Source: an uncultured Opitutales bacterium (GTDB lineage Bacteria; Verrucomicrobiota; Verrucomicrobiia; Opitutales; UBA2995). From it: DNA of 5,536 bases. The position numbers and the translations under genes are program-made. Below the pieces are notes generated by a model. The model searched no databases, was not told where the DNA came from, and saw nothing but the letters and a program-made list of their open reading frames with translations. Below, piece by piece: positions 1 through 5,536 of this stretch. The stretch's first letter is position 1; each line of letters opens with the position of its first letter. The stretch covers positions 1-5,536 of the forward strand of contig CALGUT010000534.1 in the NCBI GenBank assembly GCA_937920335.1, given 5' to 3'.

Positions 1-49
1 TGTTTACGAAGGGAGTCATTGAATTCTAGATGTATTCGGGACACTGAGT

Positions 50-1567
50 CTAATCCATGCTCTTTCTTACATCTTCATTGTAAATGTCACCCTTAACGCC
101 GTGGTGGCGAAAAGTTGCGACGGGCGTTCCTTGAAGACGATCGATTGTGACGGAGAGAAACCCCCCTACGTGGGGTTTGTAGTAGAGGTGTCTAGAGGTG
201 TCGGGGTTGGCAAGCGGTGTGGCGTGGTGATCGGTTGACGATCCGGCTGCGTATTCAATAATACCAGTCTTCGGATCTTGGGAAACATACTGCCAGTGTC
301 GGTCACCGCAGATGTAGTACATATTCTTCTGCTGGCTGATATACTCGCGTAGCCTATCGCCCTCGTGTGTCCAGCCGGGATCGACGTGATTGTCGTTCAT
401 ATCACCTTTCCACAGATGGTCGGGGCCGACGATAGGTGTGGGACTGATGAGGATTTTAAACGTGGCGTCGGATGCTTCGACCGTTTTCTTGAACCAAGCC
501 ATTTGCTCTGTGCCCCAAAGAGATTTATCAGGACCATCGGGATCGAAATTCGGACTCCTGTGATCACGAACCTCGACCATCCAGACTTGAAGGTCCTTAC
601 CCCAGCGAAAGGTGCGGAAGTGGCGATTGTCACTCATGGGAACCTGTTCGTCGAAGACTTGCTTCCCTTGATCATAGGTAAAGACACCCATTTCATTCTG
701 CATCGTAGGCCAGCAGTCGTTGTCCCAGGAGTCGTGATCGTCCTTCATCCAGTAAGAGGGGACCTCGGTCAGTAAATTTCGGAGGTTTGTGAGCGCGAAC
801 ATGCGGTTCCATTTAAACCGTGCCAGGTCGATGTGGGTCGCGTAAGCGGGGACGAGATCGTAGTATACGATGTCGCCTGCGTGCACAAAGAAGTCGGGCT
901 TCATGCGTTGCATAGATTGGTAGATGTGGTGGCCATCGTCACCCGCGTCGCGCGTTTCGAACAGCGAGCAGGTAGTCACTGCGAATGTAATCGGCTGTAC
1001 TTTCTGCTTACGCGGAGCGGTGGTGAAGGAACCATTAAGGCTGGCAGATGGTTTTGTAGACTTACTTTTACTTGCTTCTATGGTTAGGCTGTAATGGGTC
1101 CCAGGTTTTAGCCCATGCAGTGAAAAGTGTCGGGTAAAATCCTGTTTCTTGTCCACCGGTAACCAGTCGGTCATCTTCTTGGACCGTTTACTTCCCGTTT
1201 CCTGATAGCTGAGCCGGACCACCCCGCTCGTTCCAGGAACGGCATACGCGGCGTCTCCCAAATGAACTCCGACCGGGAGTTGACGTCCATAGCCACCGCC
1301 TGGGCCGAGTTGCTCGTCGGTGTAAGCGCCGAACTTGGTGATCTCGCTCCGTTTTGTTACTTGGAATGCAACGCCGTCTTTCAACGGCCCAGCTCGCTGA
1401 GTGATCCGACTCCATATGATCGCTGAGTCAGAAGAGACCTCGCCAATTTTGATACCGTTAGCGAGAAAGACGGTTTCATCCGATGATTGGCTGTAAGCGA
1501 CAGTCGCTGTTAATAAAAAGAAATACGATAGGGGTAGGGTAACCCGCTTTTTCAAACGGTAGAACAT
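50..1567 (-). CDS. Secreted PhoD-like metallophosphatase (alkaline phosphatase D family)
   Basis: This 505-residue protein is probably an exported phosphoesterase of the PhoD family, which hydrolyses phosphate mono- or diesters at a multi-metal centre (Fe and Ca in the studied Bacillus enzyme). Residues 1-26 form a Sec-type signal peptide with basic residues, a hydrophobic stretch and a likely cut after AYS. No twin arginine is present, although classical PhoD proteins use Tat. Residues about 34-183 form the N-terminal beta-sandwich (GIKIGEVSSDSAIIWSRI at its start). The catalytic domain follows, with its signature blocks: TTCS (198-201, Cys200 a probable metal ligand), HAGDIVYYD (229-237), DDHDSWDND (276-284), VEVRDHR (331-337), SPTPIVG (375-381) and CGDRHW (420-425, a metal-binding His). 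All expected blocks are present, so it is probably active. The start is supported by the signal peptide and by a Shine-Dalgarno sequence. It is the last of three co-oriented exported enzymes, 70 bases after the sulfatase. Its substrate cannot be read from sequence; a decorated glycan is inferred from the neighbours. Confidence 0.93.
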   Translation of the reverse strand: MFYRLKKRVTLPLSYFFLLTATVAYSQSSDETVFLANGIKIGEVSSDSAIIWSRITQRAGPLKDGVAFQVTKRSEITKFGAYTDEQLGPGGGYGRQLPVGVHLGDAAYAVPGTSGVVRLSYQETGSKRSKKMTDWLPVDKKQDFTRHFSLHGLKPGTHYSLTIEASKSKSTKPSASLNGSFTTAPRKQKVQPITFAVTTCSLFETRDAGDDGHHIYQSMQRMKPDFFVHAGDIVYYDLVPAYATHIDLARFKWNRMFALTNLRNLLTEVPSYWMKDDHDSWDNDCWPTMQNEMGVFTYDQGKQVFDEQVPMSDNRHFRTFRWGKDLQVWMVEVRDHRSPNFDPDGPDKSLWGTEQMAWFKKTVEASDATFKILISPTPIVGPDHLWKGDMNDNHVDPGWTHEGDRLREYISQQKNMYYICGDRHWQYVSQDPKTGIIEYAAGSSTDHHATPLANPDTSRHLYYKPHVGGFLSVTIDRLQGTPVATFRHHGVKGDIYNEDVRKSMD

Positions 1568-1574
1568 GGAAACA

Positions 1575-1580
1575 TCCTAA
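1575..1580 (-). promoter_or_regulatory. Shine-Dalgarno sequence of the PhoD-like gene
   Basis: On the minus strand TTAGGA stands 7 bases before the ATG at 1567. It is the only clear ribosome binding site among the three complete genes and fixes this start. It lies inside the 70-base gap after the sulfatase, in which I see no strong terminator hairpin, consistent with translation from a shared transcript. Confidence 0.6.
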
Positions 1581-1637
1581 TTGAAAGGGGTTTGAGGTAA
1601 AGGAGTTTATCAGTAGGACTATCGTTCCCCTGAATTC

Positions 1638-3125
1638 TTATTCGGATTTTTCGAGTACCCGAGGGGTGGGACTCGCGACATAACCTCTGGGTCTTTGTCC
1701 GGTTCCCGGTTGATTAAGATCTCCAAGGTCTTGGCGGGCGATTACTGCGAGGGCTTCCAGTCTCGATACGATGTCGGGATTATCATTTACAACATTGATT
1801 GTGCAGTCGATATCCTCGACGACATTGAAGAGATACTGTTTGGATGGATAGGGTTGATTAGGAGGGTGGTGTGGGTGACGTATCGCTTCACCTACAGACA
1901 GGAAGAGTTTCCAGGGACCGGAACGTATGGCTTGGAGTTGGTCGCGATTATAGTAGTAGAATACCTGATACGGAGATTTTGCATCAGGATCGTCAAATAT
2001 TAAGGGCCGGATATCAAATCCATCCAGCTTGCGATCCGTGGGTGCTTCGGTCCCGGCCAATCGGGCAAATGTGGGCATGAGGTCTAAGGTAGTCGCCAGC
2101 TCGTCGCTGACGGTGCCGGCTGGGATCTTGCCGGGCCACCAGAATATCGTGGGTACCCGGAATGCCCCTTCAGCAGTCGTGTATCCTCGTCCGAAGAGAG
2201 GCGCATTAGAACCACGGTAGGCGTCATTCGAAGTTCTGGCCATTGGTGCACCGTTGTCAGAGGTCCAGAAGACGAGCGTGTTGTTGTCGATACCGAGCTC
2301 CACGAGCTTATTCAGGATTTGGCCGGTCGACCAATCAAGTTCTTCAACCGAATCGCCCCAATTTCCTGCCTTGGACTTTCCCTTGAAATCAGGCGACGCG
2401 TAAGGAGTTCGCGTGGAGCCGGGCATTGCTTGTGGAAGGTAGAGGAAAAACGGTCCGTCTTGGTTCGTTTCAATAAATTCAAGGGCACGCTCAGTATACC
2501 GTCGCGTGAGGTGATCTCTATCGACGGGCGCTTCGATTACAGTCTCATCTTCCATGAGCGGTAAGGGTGGCCAAACAGATCCATCTTGCTCCCAGGTACG
2601 AGCGGTCATATCGTCAGAGTAGGGAATGCCGAAATAGGAATCGAAACCCTGCCGGGTGGGTAAGAAGGCAGGTTGGTCACCGAGGTGCCATTTGCCGATA
2701 CAGGCTGTTGCGTAACCTTGCTTCTTTAGGACTTCTGCAATCGTAATTTCATCTGGATTCAGTCCGTAAGGGGAGATCGGGCGGAGTACATGTTGATCCC
2801 GTTCATTCACATGCATCCCCACTCGTTGCGCATAGGCTCCCGTCATGGCCGACGCGCGGGACGGTGTACAAACTCCTGCTGTGACGCAGAAATGAGTGAA
2901 CTTCCGTCCTTCTGCAGCCATTCGGTTGAGATGAGGCGTATTTATCTGAGTCGCACCAAACGGTTCTATGTCCCCATAGCCAAGATTATCTGTGAAGATA
3001 AATATTATGTTGGGAGGTGGGCTAGAGGGGCTTTCCTTTATATCCTTATTACAGGCAGCGTTTAGGAGCCCTATAAAGCAGAAGAGTAATAGCTTGGACC
3101 CTAGCGATTGGAGGGATGTATTCAT
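1638..3125 (-). CDS. Formylglycine-type sulfatase (arylsulfatase A-like), probable lipoprotein
   Basis: This 495-residue type I sulfatase (alkaline-phosphatase fold) would hydrolyse sulfate esters, probably on an extracellular or periplasmic glycan. Residues 11-24 are hydrophobic and end in LNAAC, so Cys25 may be lipidated. Asn at -3 makes the lipobox imperfect. A Ser/Pro-rich linker follows to about residue 38. The sulfatase signature CTPSRASAMTG begins at Cys86, the residue expected to be oxidised to formylglycine by an enzyme encoded elsewhere. Metal and active-site positions include D46-N47 (many relatives have Asp-Asp), Lys145 and His147 in GKWHLG, and D290-N291 in SDNG. Two departures stand out: LPQAMPG (230-236) has Gln232 where related enzymes commonly have His, and GRGYTTAEG (312-320) has Arg313 near the usual active-site Lys. 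The C-terminal end (DLGD...GQRPRG) resembles arylsulfatase A-like bacterial enzymes. No Shine-Dalgarno sequence is visible before the ATG, but an in-frame TAG lies about 30 bases upstream with no other start between. The substrate and subfamily are not assignable by eye. Confidence 0.95.
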   Translation of the reverse strand: MNTSLQSLGSKLLLFCFIGLLNAACNKDIKESPSSPPPNIIFIFTDNLGYGDIEPFGATQINTPHLNRMAAEGRKFTHFCVTAGVCTPSRASAMTGAYAQRVGMHVNERDQHVLRPISPYGLNPDEITIAEVLKKQGYATACIGKWHLGDQPAFLPTRQGFDSYFGIPYSDDMTARTWEQDGSVWPPLPLMEDETVIEAPVDRDHLTRRYTERALEFIETNQDGPFFLYLPQAMPGSTRTPYASPDFKGKSKAGNWGDSVEELDWSTGQILNKLVELGIDNNTLVFWTSDNGAPMARTSNDAYRGSNAPLFGRGYTTAEGAFRVPTIFWWPGKIPAGTVSDELATTLDLMPTFARLAGTEAPTDRKLDGFDIRPLIFDDPDAKSPYQVFYYYNRDQLQAIRSGPWKLFLSVGEAIRHPHHPPNQPYPSKQYLFNVVEDIDCTINVVNDNPDIVSRLEALAVIARQDLGDLNQPGTGQRPRGYVASPTPRVLEKSE

Positions 3126-3214
3126 GTGAGTGATTCGAGCATCTAAGCAGGGAGACTACACGTGATCGAGCTTTTTACGGCGCAATAGTTTTTGTAAGAA
3201 ACGCAGCTTTCAGT

Positions 3215-5044
3215 CTATCGTGCTTTTTCCACGATCACCAACCAGTCTTCGTGAAAGTCGTAGGGTGGGGAGCCGAGGCTTCTCCAGTCGCCGCCATCGA
3301 GGGAGCTGATACTGCCGACACGCCTACGTGGGTAGAGCTCCTTGAGCTTTTCGCCGGTATGGGGGCCATCGCCGGTACGTGGGTTGTACCAGGAAACAGA
3401 GTACATTCCATTTAACCCCCGGAGATCGATCTGATTGTTATCCCATTCAGGGAAATAGATAGCGTAGATATCTCCTTCCAAAGCGAGGACGTAGTCGCGC
3501 TCGTTGGAGGTCAGGTAATTGGCAGGCGCCATTTCTGTAAATGGCAGGTGATTTTGGAAGAGGTCGAGGGCGTATCGTGAATACGCCCACATGTTTTCGC
3601 GGGTGCGCCAGTCTTCGCAGCTCAAATCGCTGTGAGGAAGCTCGTATCCAAAATACCACTCCACGCCTCCCCCTCCAGCCATAAGGTTACCCCACAGCGT
3701 GTATTTACGCATGGCCGCCTGATTGTTGGGGATGTGGGTGTCAGGCTCGACGCCTTGCCAAGCGATTCCCGGTTCGTCCAGAAATACAACCCATGGGTGT
3801 GCGGCGGCAGCTGAGCGTTGAGTCCATTTTTGGGTTTGATTATTGATGACTCGGAGCTTGTCACGCGTCTGGAAGGAAAGGACATCTAGGCTTTTGTGTC
3901 CCAGCAGGGGTCCGTAGACTTTTTCCCAGGCGTTGGTGTAGGTGTGGAGCGCAGTCGGGTGTTTGTAAGGATCGGTGGATTTAAAATAATCAGCGAATGC
4001 CATCTGCTGTTCGGTGGTGTTCGTATTCTCTTCTCCCAGATTCCATATTAGAGCGGGATGGTGAGCAAACCGGGCGATCAGTTCGCGGTAGTAGATGTTT
4101 CTTTCTGGGCCCAATTCACCTTCGTCATGGAGTTGATCGTTTTCCGTTTCCTGCGTGATGACGTGGACGACGATCCCCATCTTTGTCATGTGGGAGAACA
4201 CGATTTCCCACTGGTCCAGCTTGCTGCAATCGAAACGAAATCGTTCATCGTAGTCAGTATACGGCCATACGTCTTGACCGTCGCCCTCGATGTTTTGCGT
4301 GAGAAAATAGATCACGTTCATTTCCTGGGAGCTAATGTAATTAATCGCTCCGATGATGGCTTTTCCTTTCCCGCCTTGCCAGGTGGGGTCGCCAGGCTTC
4401 CAATCCTGCAGGTGGGGTGCCCAGTCTTTCAGAAATTGTTTGTTCGGATTGTGAGAAAACGTGTCGTCGAAGTCTTCAAACGCGAGAAAGGTCTCCGGGC
4501 TATCGGGTCCGCTTTTAAGGTAGTATTGTCCGGTCTCTTGAAATTGTAGGTAGTGTTTTCCGACATAAGCGAGTTTACCTTGAGCACGCATATCCGGGAG
4601 TGCCTTATCCGAAGGCTTGATCGTGAAGGCACCCGTTGTGCCATCGAAAGCCGTCGGTTTTCCAGCGGAAGCTGTGTTCGAAATAGCAACGTCTTCCCCG
4701 GTTCGGAATGAGGCTTCAAATACCCATGGGCCAGTTGTTTCCGGCATAAAGTGAACCCGCCATTTATTACCTGCAGTGGCGCTCGTTTCTGCTGCCTCTC
4801 CGTCAGCTGCGTAGAAGCCCGGTACTACAATGGACGTATCTTCCTGTTTGAAAGTGACGTTCAGTCGGTAATCCATAAACGGATTCACCGCCGCATCTTC
4901 TGATGAATCAGGACCTTCAAATGTGAGAGTGATCCGATGCCATTGCCGGAGTTCACCCGTCAACGTGTAGGCGTGTGTGATTGAAGGTGCAACGAGTGTC
5001 AGTGTTAGAGATAGGAACCAAATGAGAGGGTTTTTTAACGTCAT
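3215..5044 (-). CDS. Secreted glycoside hydrolase-like protein with N-terminal DUF5060-type domain
   Basis: This 609-residue exported protein is probably a polysaccharide-active enzyme. Residues 1-25 form a signal peptide (likely cut after THA). Residues about 28-142 match the DUF5060 style of beta-sandwich (GELRQWHRITLTFEGP, then NPFMDYRLNVTF). A TIM-barrel-like catalytic region spans about 155-500, with AIIGAINYISSQEMNVIYF (229-247), WNLGEEN (334-340), the candidate acid/base Glu338 or Glu339, HTYTN (367-371), and FLDEPG (421-426) with candidate nucleophile Glu424. LWGNLMAGGGGVEWYFGYE (450-468) and EDWRTRENMWAYSRYALDLF (477-496) are typical of this protein type. Residues about 520-607 resemble the small C-terminal beta domain annotated as a putative collagen-binding domain, with WYNPRTGDG (552-560). 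The glycosidase role is inferred from this architecture; the substrate is unknown. It lies 89 bases before the sulfatase on the same strand. No Shine-Dalgarno sequence is visible (the minus strand before the ATG reads ACCTCC); the start is chosen for the signal peptide. A 6-base-pair hairpin at 3217-3235 overlaps its stop. Confidence 0.85.
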   Translation of the reverse strand: MTLKNPLIWFLSLTLTLVAPSITHAYTLTGELRQWHRITLTFEGPDSSEDAAVNPFMDYRLNVTFKQEDTSIVVPGFYAADGEAAETSATAGNKWRVHFMPETTGPWVFEASFRTGEDVAISNTASAGKPTAFDGTTGAFTIKPSDKALPDMRAQGKLAYVGKHYLQFQETGQYYLKSGPDSPETFLAFEDFDDTFSHNPNKQFLKDWAPHLQDWKPGDPTWQGGKGKAIIGAINYISSQEMNVIYFLTQNIEGDGQDVWPYTDYDERFRFDCSKLDQWEIVFSHMTKMGIVVHVITQETENDQLHDEGELGPERNIYYRELIARFAHHPALIWNLGEENTNTTEQQMAFADYFKSTDPYKHPTALHTYTNAWEKVYGPLLGHKSLDVLSFQTRDKLRVINNQTQKWTQRSAAAAHPWVVFLDEPGIAWQGVEPDTHIPNNQAAMRKYTLWGNLMAGGGGVEWYFGYELPHSDLSCEDWRTRENMWAYSRYALDLFQNHLPFTEMAPANYLTSNERDYVLALEGDIYAIYFPEWDNNQIDLRGLNGMYSVSWYNPRTGDGPHTGEKLKELYPRRRVGSISSLDGGDWRSLGSPPYDFHEDWLVIVEKAR

Positions 5045-5090
5045 GGTGCTAGGGAGGTATAGTTTAAGAATTGGTTCCGGAAGTTAATCG

Positions 5091-5100
5091 TTCGAAGGGT
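5091..5100. repeat. Left arm of 10-base inverted repeat
   Basis: TTCGAAGGGT here is the exact reverse complement of ACCCTTCGAA at 5266-5275. Both arms contain the self-complementary core TTCGAA. The arms flank 165 bases of the leader upstream of the DUF5060 gene. They may be regulator binding sites or chance; no target-site duplication supports a mobile element. Confidence 0.4.
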
Positions 5101-5265
5101 CGAAAGGAAAGCTCAGTCTTGAAAAAGCTAAGTGTTCTTTCTGATTTCTAGATAGGGTATAACTGTGTTTCTTTTTCCTGAGGTGAGGTTCGAGGATACA
5201 TGCAGGCACCTGGCCGTCTGTACACCTTTTATTCGGCGCAGGTAGGCTTCCGTATAAAAACCGCT

Positions 5266-5275
5266 ACCCTTCGAA
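5266..5275. repeat. Right arm of 10-base inverted repeat
   Basis: ACCCTTCGAA here pairs exactly with 5091-5100. The match does not extend on either side. It lies just beyond the palindrome that follows the symporter stop, so it could also belong to that gene's 3' region. Confidence 0.4.
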
Positions 5276-5281
5276 GCTAAA

Positions 5282-5298
5282 GCTTGAGGACCTCAAGC
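5282..5298 (-). terminator. Possible stem-loop terminator after the symporter gene
   Basis: GCTTGAGG and CCTCAAGC form 8-base arms around a single central base, which in RNA gives about 7 base pairs with a 3-base loop. The palindrome starts 25 bases past the symporter stop. On the minus strand it is followed by TTTAGCTTCG, so the T tract is short. A longer T5 run occurs only about 20 bases further on. It may be a weak intrinsic terminator, a 3'-end stabilising hairpin, or a protein-binding palindrome. Confidence 0.4.
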
Positions 5299-5323
5299 GA
5301 GCCACAGAGGAACGCCCGAACCC

Positions 5324-5536
5324 TCATTTCGCCCAAGCCGGAAATGAATGGGTCGGGTCGCCTGCAACAAAGGGAAATAATAAAAATACGACGATGATTG
5401 TGACCACCGTAGCAACCAGGTTGAGTAGGACGCCGGCCCTGGCCATTTCGTGAATCTTGATACGTCGGCTACCGAAGACGATGGCATTGGGAGGGGTTGC
5501 CACCGGCATCATGAAAGCCATGGATGCCGAAATGGT
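5324..5536 (-). CDS. SLC13/DASS sodium:anion symporter, C-terminal fragment (cut by window edge)
   Basis: The last 70 residues of an inner-membrane transporter are visible; the 5' part lies beyond the right edge. The reading frame is open to the edge, so the internal ATG at 5521 is not the start. The first visible residues, TISASMAFMMPVATPPNAIV, contain ASMAFMMPVATPPNAIV (about 5477-5527), which fits the sodium:sulfate symporter family signature as I recall it (PROSITE PS01271: small residue, S-x2-F-x2-P-[LIVM]-[GSA]-x3-N-x-[LIVM]-V). A final membrane helix follows (fragment residues about 35-59, GVLLNLVATVVTIIVVFLLF), then a short tail. Family members import dicarboxylates, citrate or sulfate with sodium; the substrate cannot be decided from this part. 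After the signature it reads FGSRRIKI, where relatives usually have GSG. It is on the same strand as the enzyme genes but 279 bases away. Confidence 0.9.
   Translation of the reverse strand, partial: TISASMAFMMPVATPPNAIVFGSRRIKIHEMARAGVLLNLVATVVTIIVVFLLFPFVAGDPTHSFPAWAK

Larger units (their letters stand above)
5045..5323. other. Intergenic leader between symporter and DUF5060 gene
   Basis: This is the longest non-coding stretch in the window and the likely site of the promoter for the three downstream genes. I find no convincing -35/-10 pair on the minus strand, and no Bacteroidetes-type TAnnTTTG box. It contains a 17-base palindrome near the symporter end and a pair of 10-base inverted repeats, both listed separately. 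I see no small open frame with a ribosome binding site, no tRNA and no recognisable riboswitch. Confidence 0.5.

Noticed and set aside
1..49. Search for a terminator or gene after the PhoD-like stop
   Set aside because: No stable inverted repeat or recognisable coding start is visible in these 49 bases; the downstream context is outside the window.
365..775. Plus-strand open frame of 136 codons
   Set aside because: It lies wholly opposite the PhoD catalytic domain, whose motifs are intact, and its product resembles no family I know. It is a mirror frame.
3217..3235. Hairpin ATCGTG/CACGAT at the end of the DUF5060 gene as a terminator
   Set aside because: It overlaps the stop codon, has only 6 base pairs with a 7-base loop, and is not followed by a T tract on the minus strand.
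4058..4549. Plus-strand open frame of 163 codons
   Set aside because: It is antisense to the barrel region of the DUF5060 protein, has no signal, domain or ribosome binding site that I can see, and is best explained by codon bias of the real gene.
5135..5163. Plus-strand promoter-like pair TTCTTT-17-TATAAC
   Set aside because: The -35 match is poor and there is no plus-strand gene downstream, only the antisense of the symporter.
5091..5275. Possible MITE bounded by the 10-base inverted repeats
   Set aside because: No target-site duplication flanks the arms, the arms do not extend, and no second copy is present in the window.
5293..5487. Minus-strand open frame of 64 codons
   Set aside because: It overlaps the symporter in another frame. 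The symporter frame carries the family signature and runs open to the window edge.

Overview
The window carries four protein-coding genes, all read from the minus strand. In order of transcription (right to left) they are: the 3' end of an SLC13/DASS-type sodium:anion symporter (cut by the right window edge), a 279-base gap, a secreted glycoside-hydrolase-like protein with an N-terminal DUF5060-type domain, an 89-base gap, a formylglycine-type sulfatase with a probable lipoprotein signal, a 70-base gap, and a secreted PhoD-type metallophosphatase that ends 49 bases from the left edge. I see no plus-strand gene, RNA gene, insertion sequence, CRISPR array or phage feature. The long plus-strand open frames lie opposite the real genes and encode nothing recognisable.

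Organism: base composition is near 50% GC by eye. Dense, co-oriented exported sulfatase and glycosidase-like genes are typical of marine or sediment polysaccharide degraders in the Planctomycetes-Verrucomicrobia-Lentisphaerae/Kiritimatiellae group, and less specifically of Bacteroidetes. My best guess is a verrucomicrobial or related lineage (for example Puniceicoccales-like). This rests on gene content and protein style only. Two of the three complete genes lack a visible Shine-Dalgarno sequence, which fits such groups but does not prove it.

How the genes may work together: the three complete proteins each have an export signal and act on the kinds of bonds found in decorated polysaccharides. 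The DUF5060 protein probably attacks a glycosidic bond, the sulfatase would remove sulfate esters, and the PhoD-like enzyme a phosphate ester (or an unknown ester). Short gaps and a shared strand make co-transcription likely, so I read the three as a small sulfated-glycan utilisation cluster. The symporter upstream may be a separate unit, because a 17-base palindrome lies just after its stop. No SusC/SusD pair or regulator is visible in this window.

Nothing here is a demonstrably new system. The points most worth a second look are the departures from textbook sulfatase active-site residues (Gln and Arg where His and Lys are usual), the uncharacterised DUF5060 glycosidase-like protein, and the pairing of a Sec-type PhoD homologue with a sulfatase.
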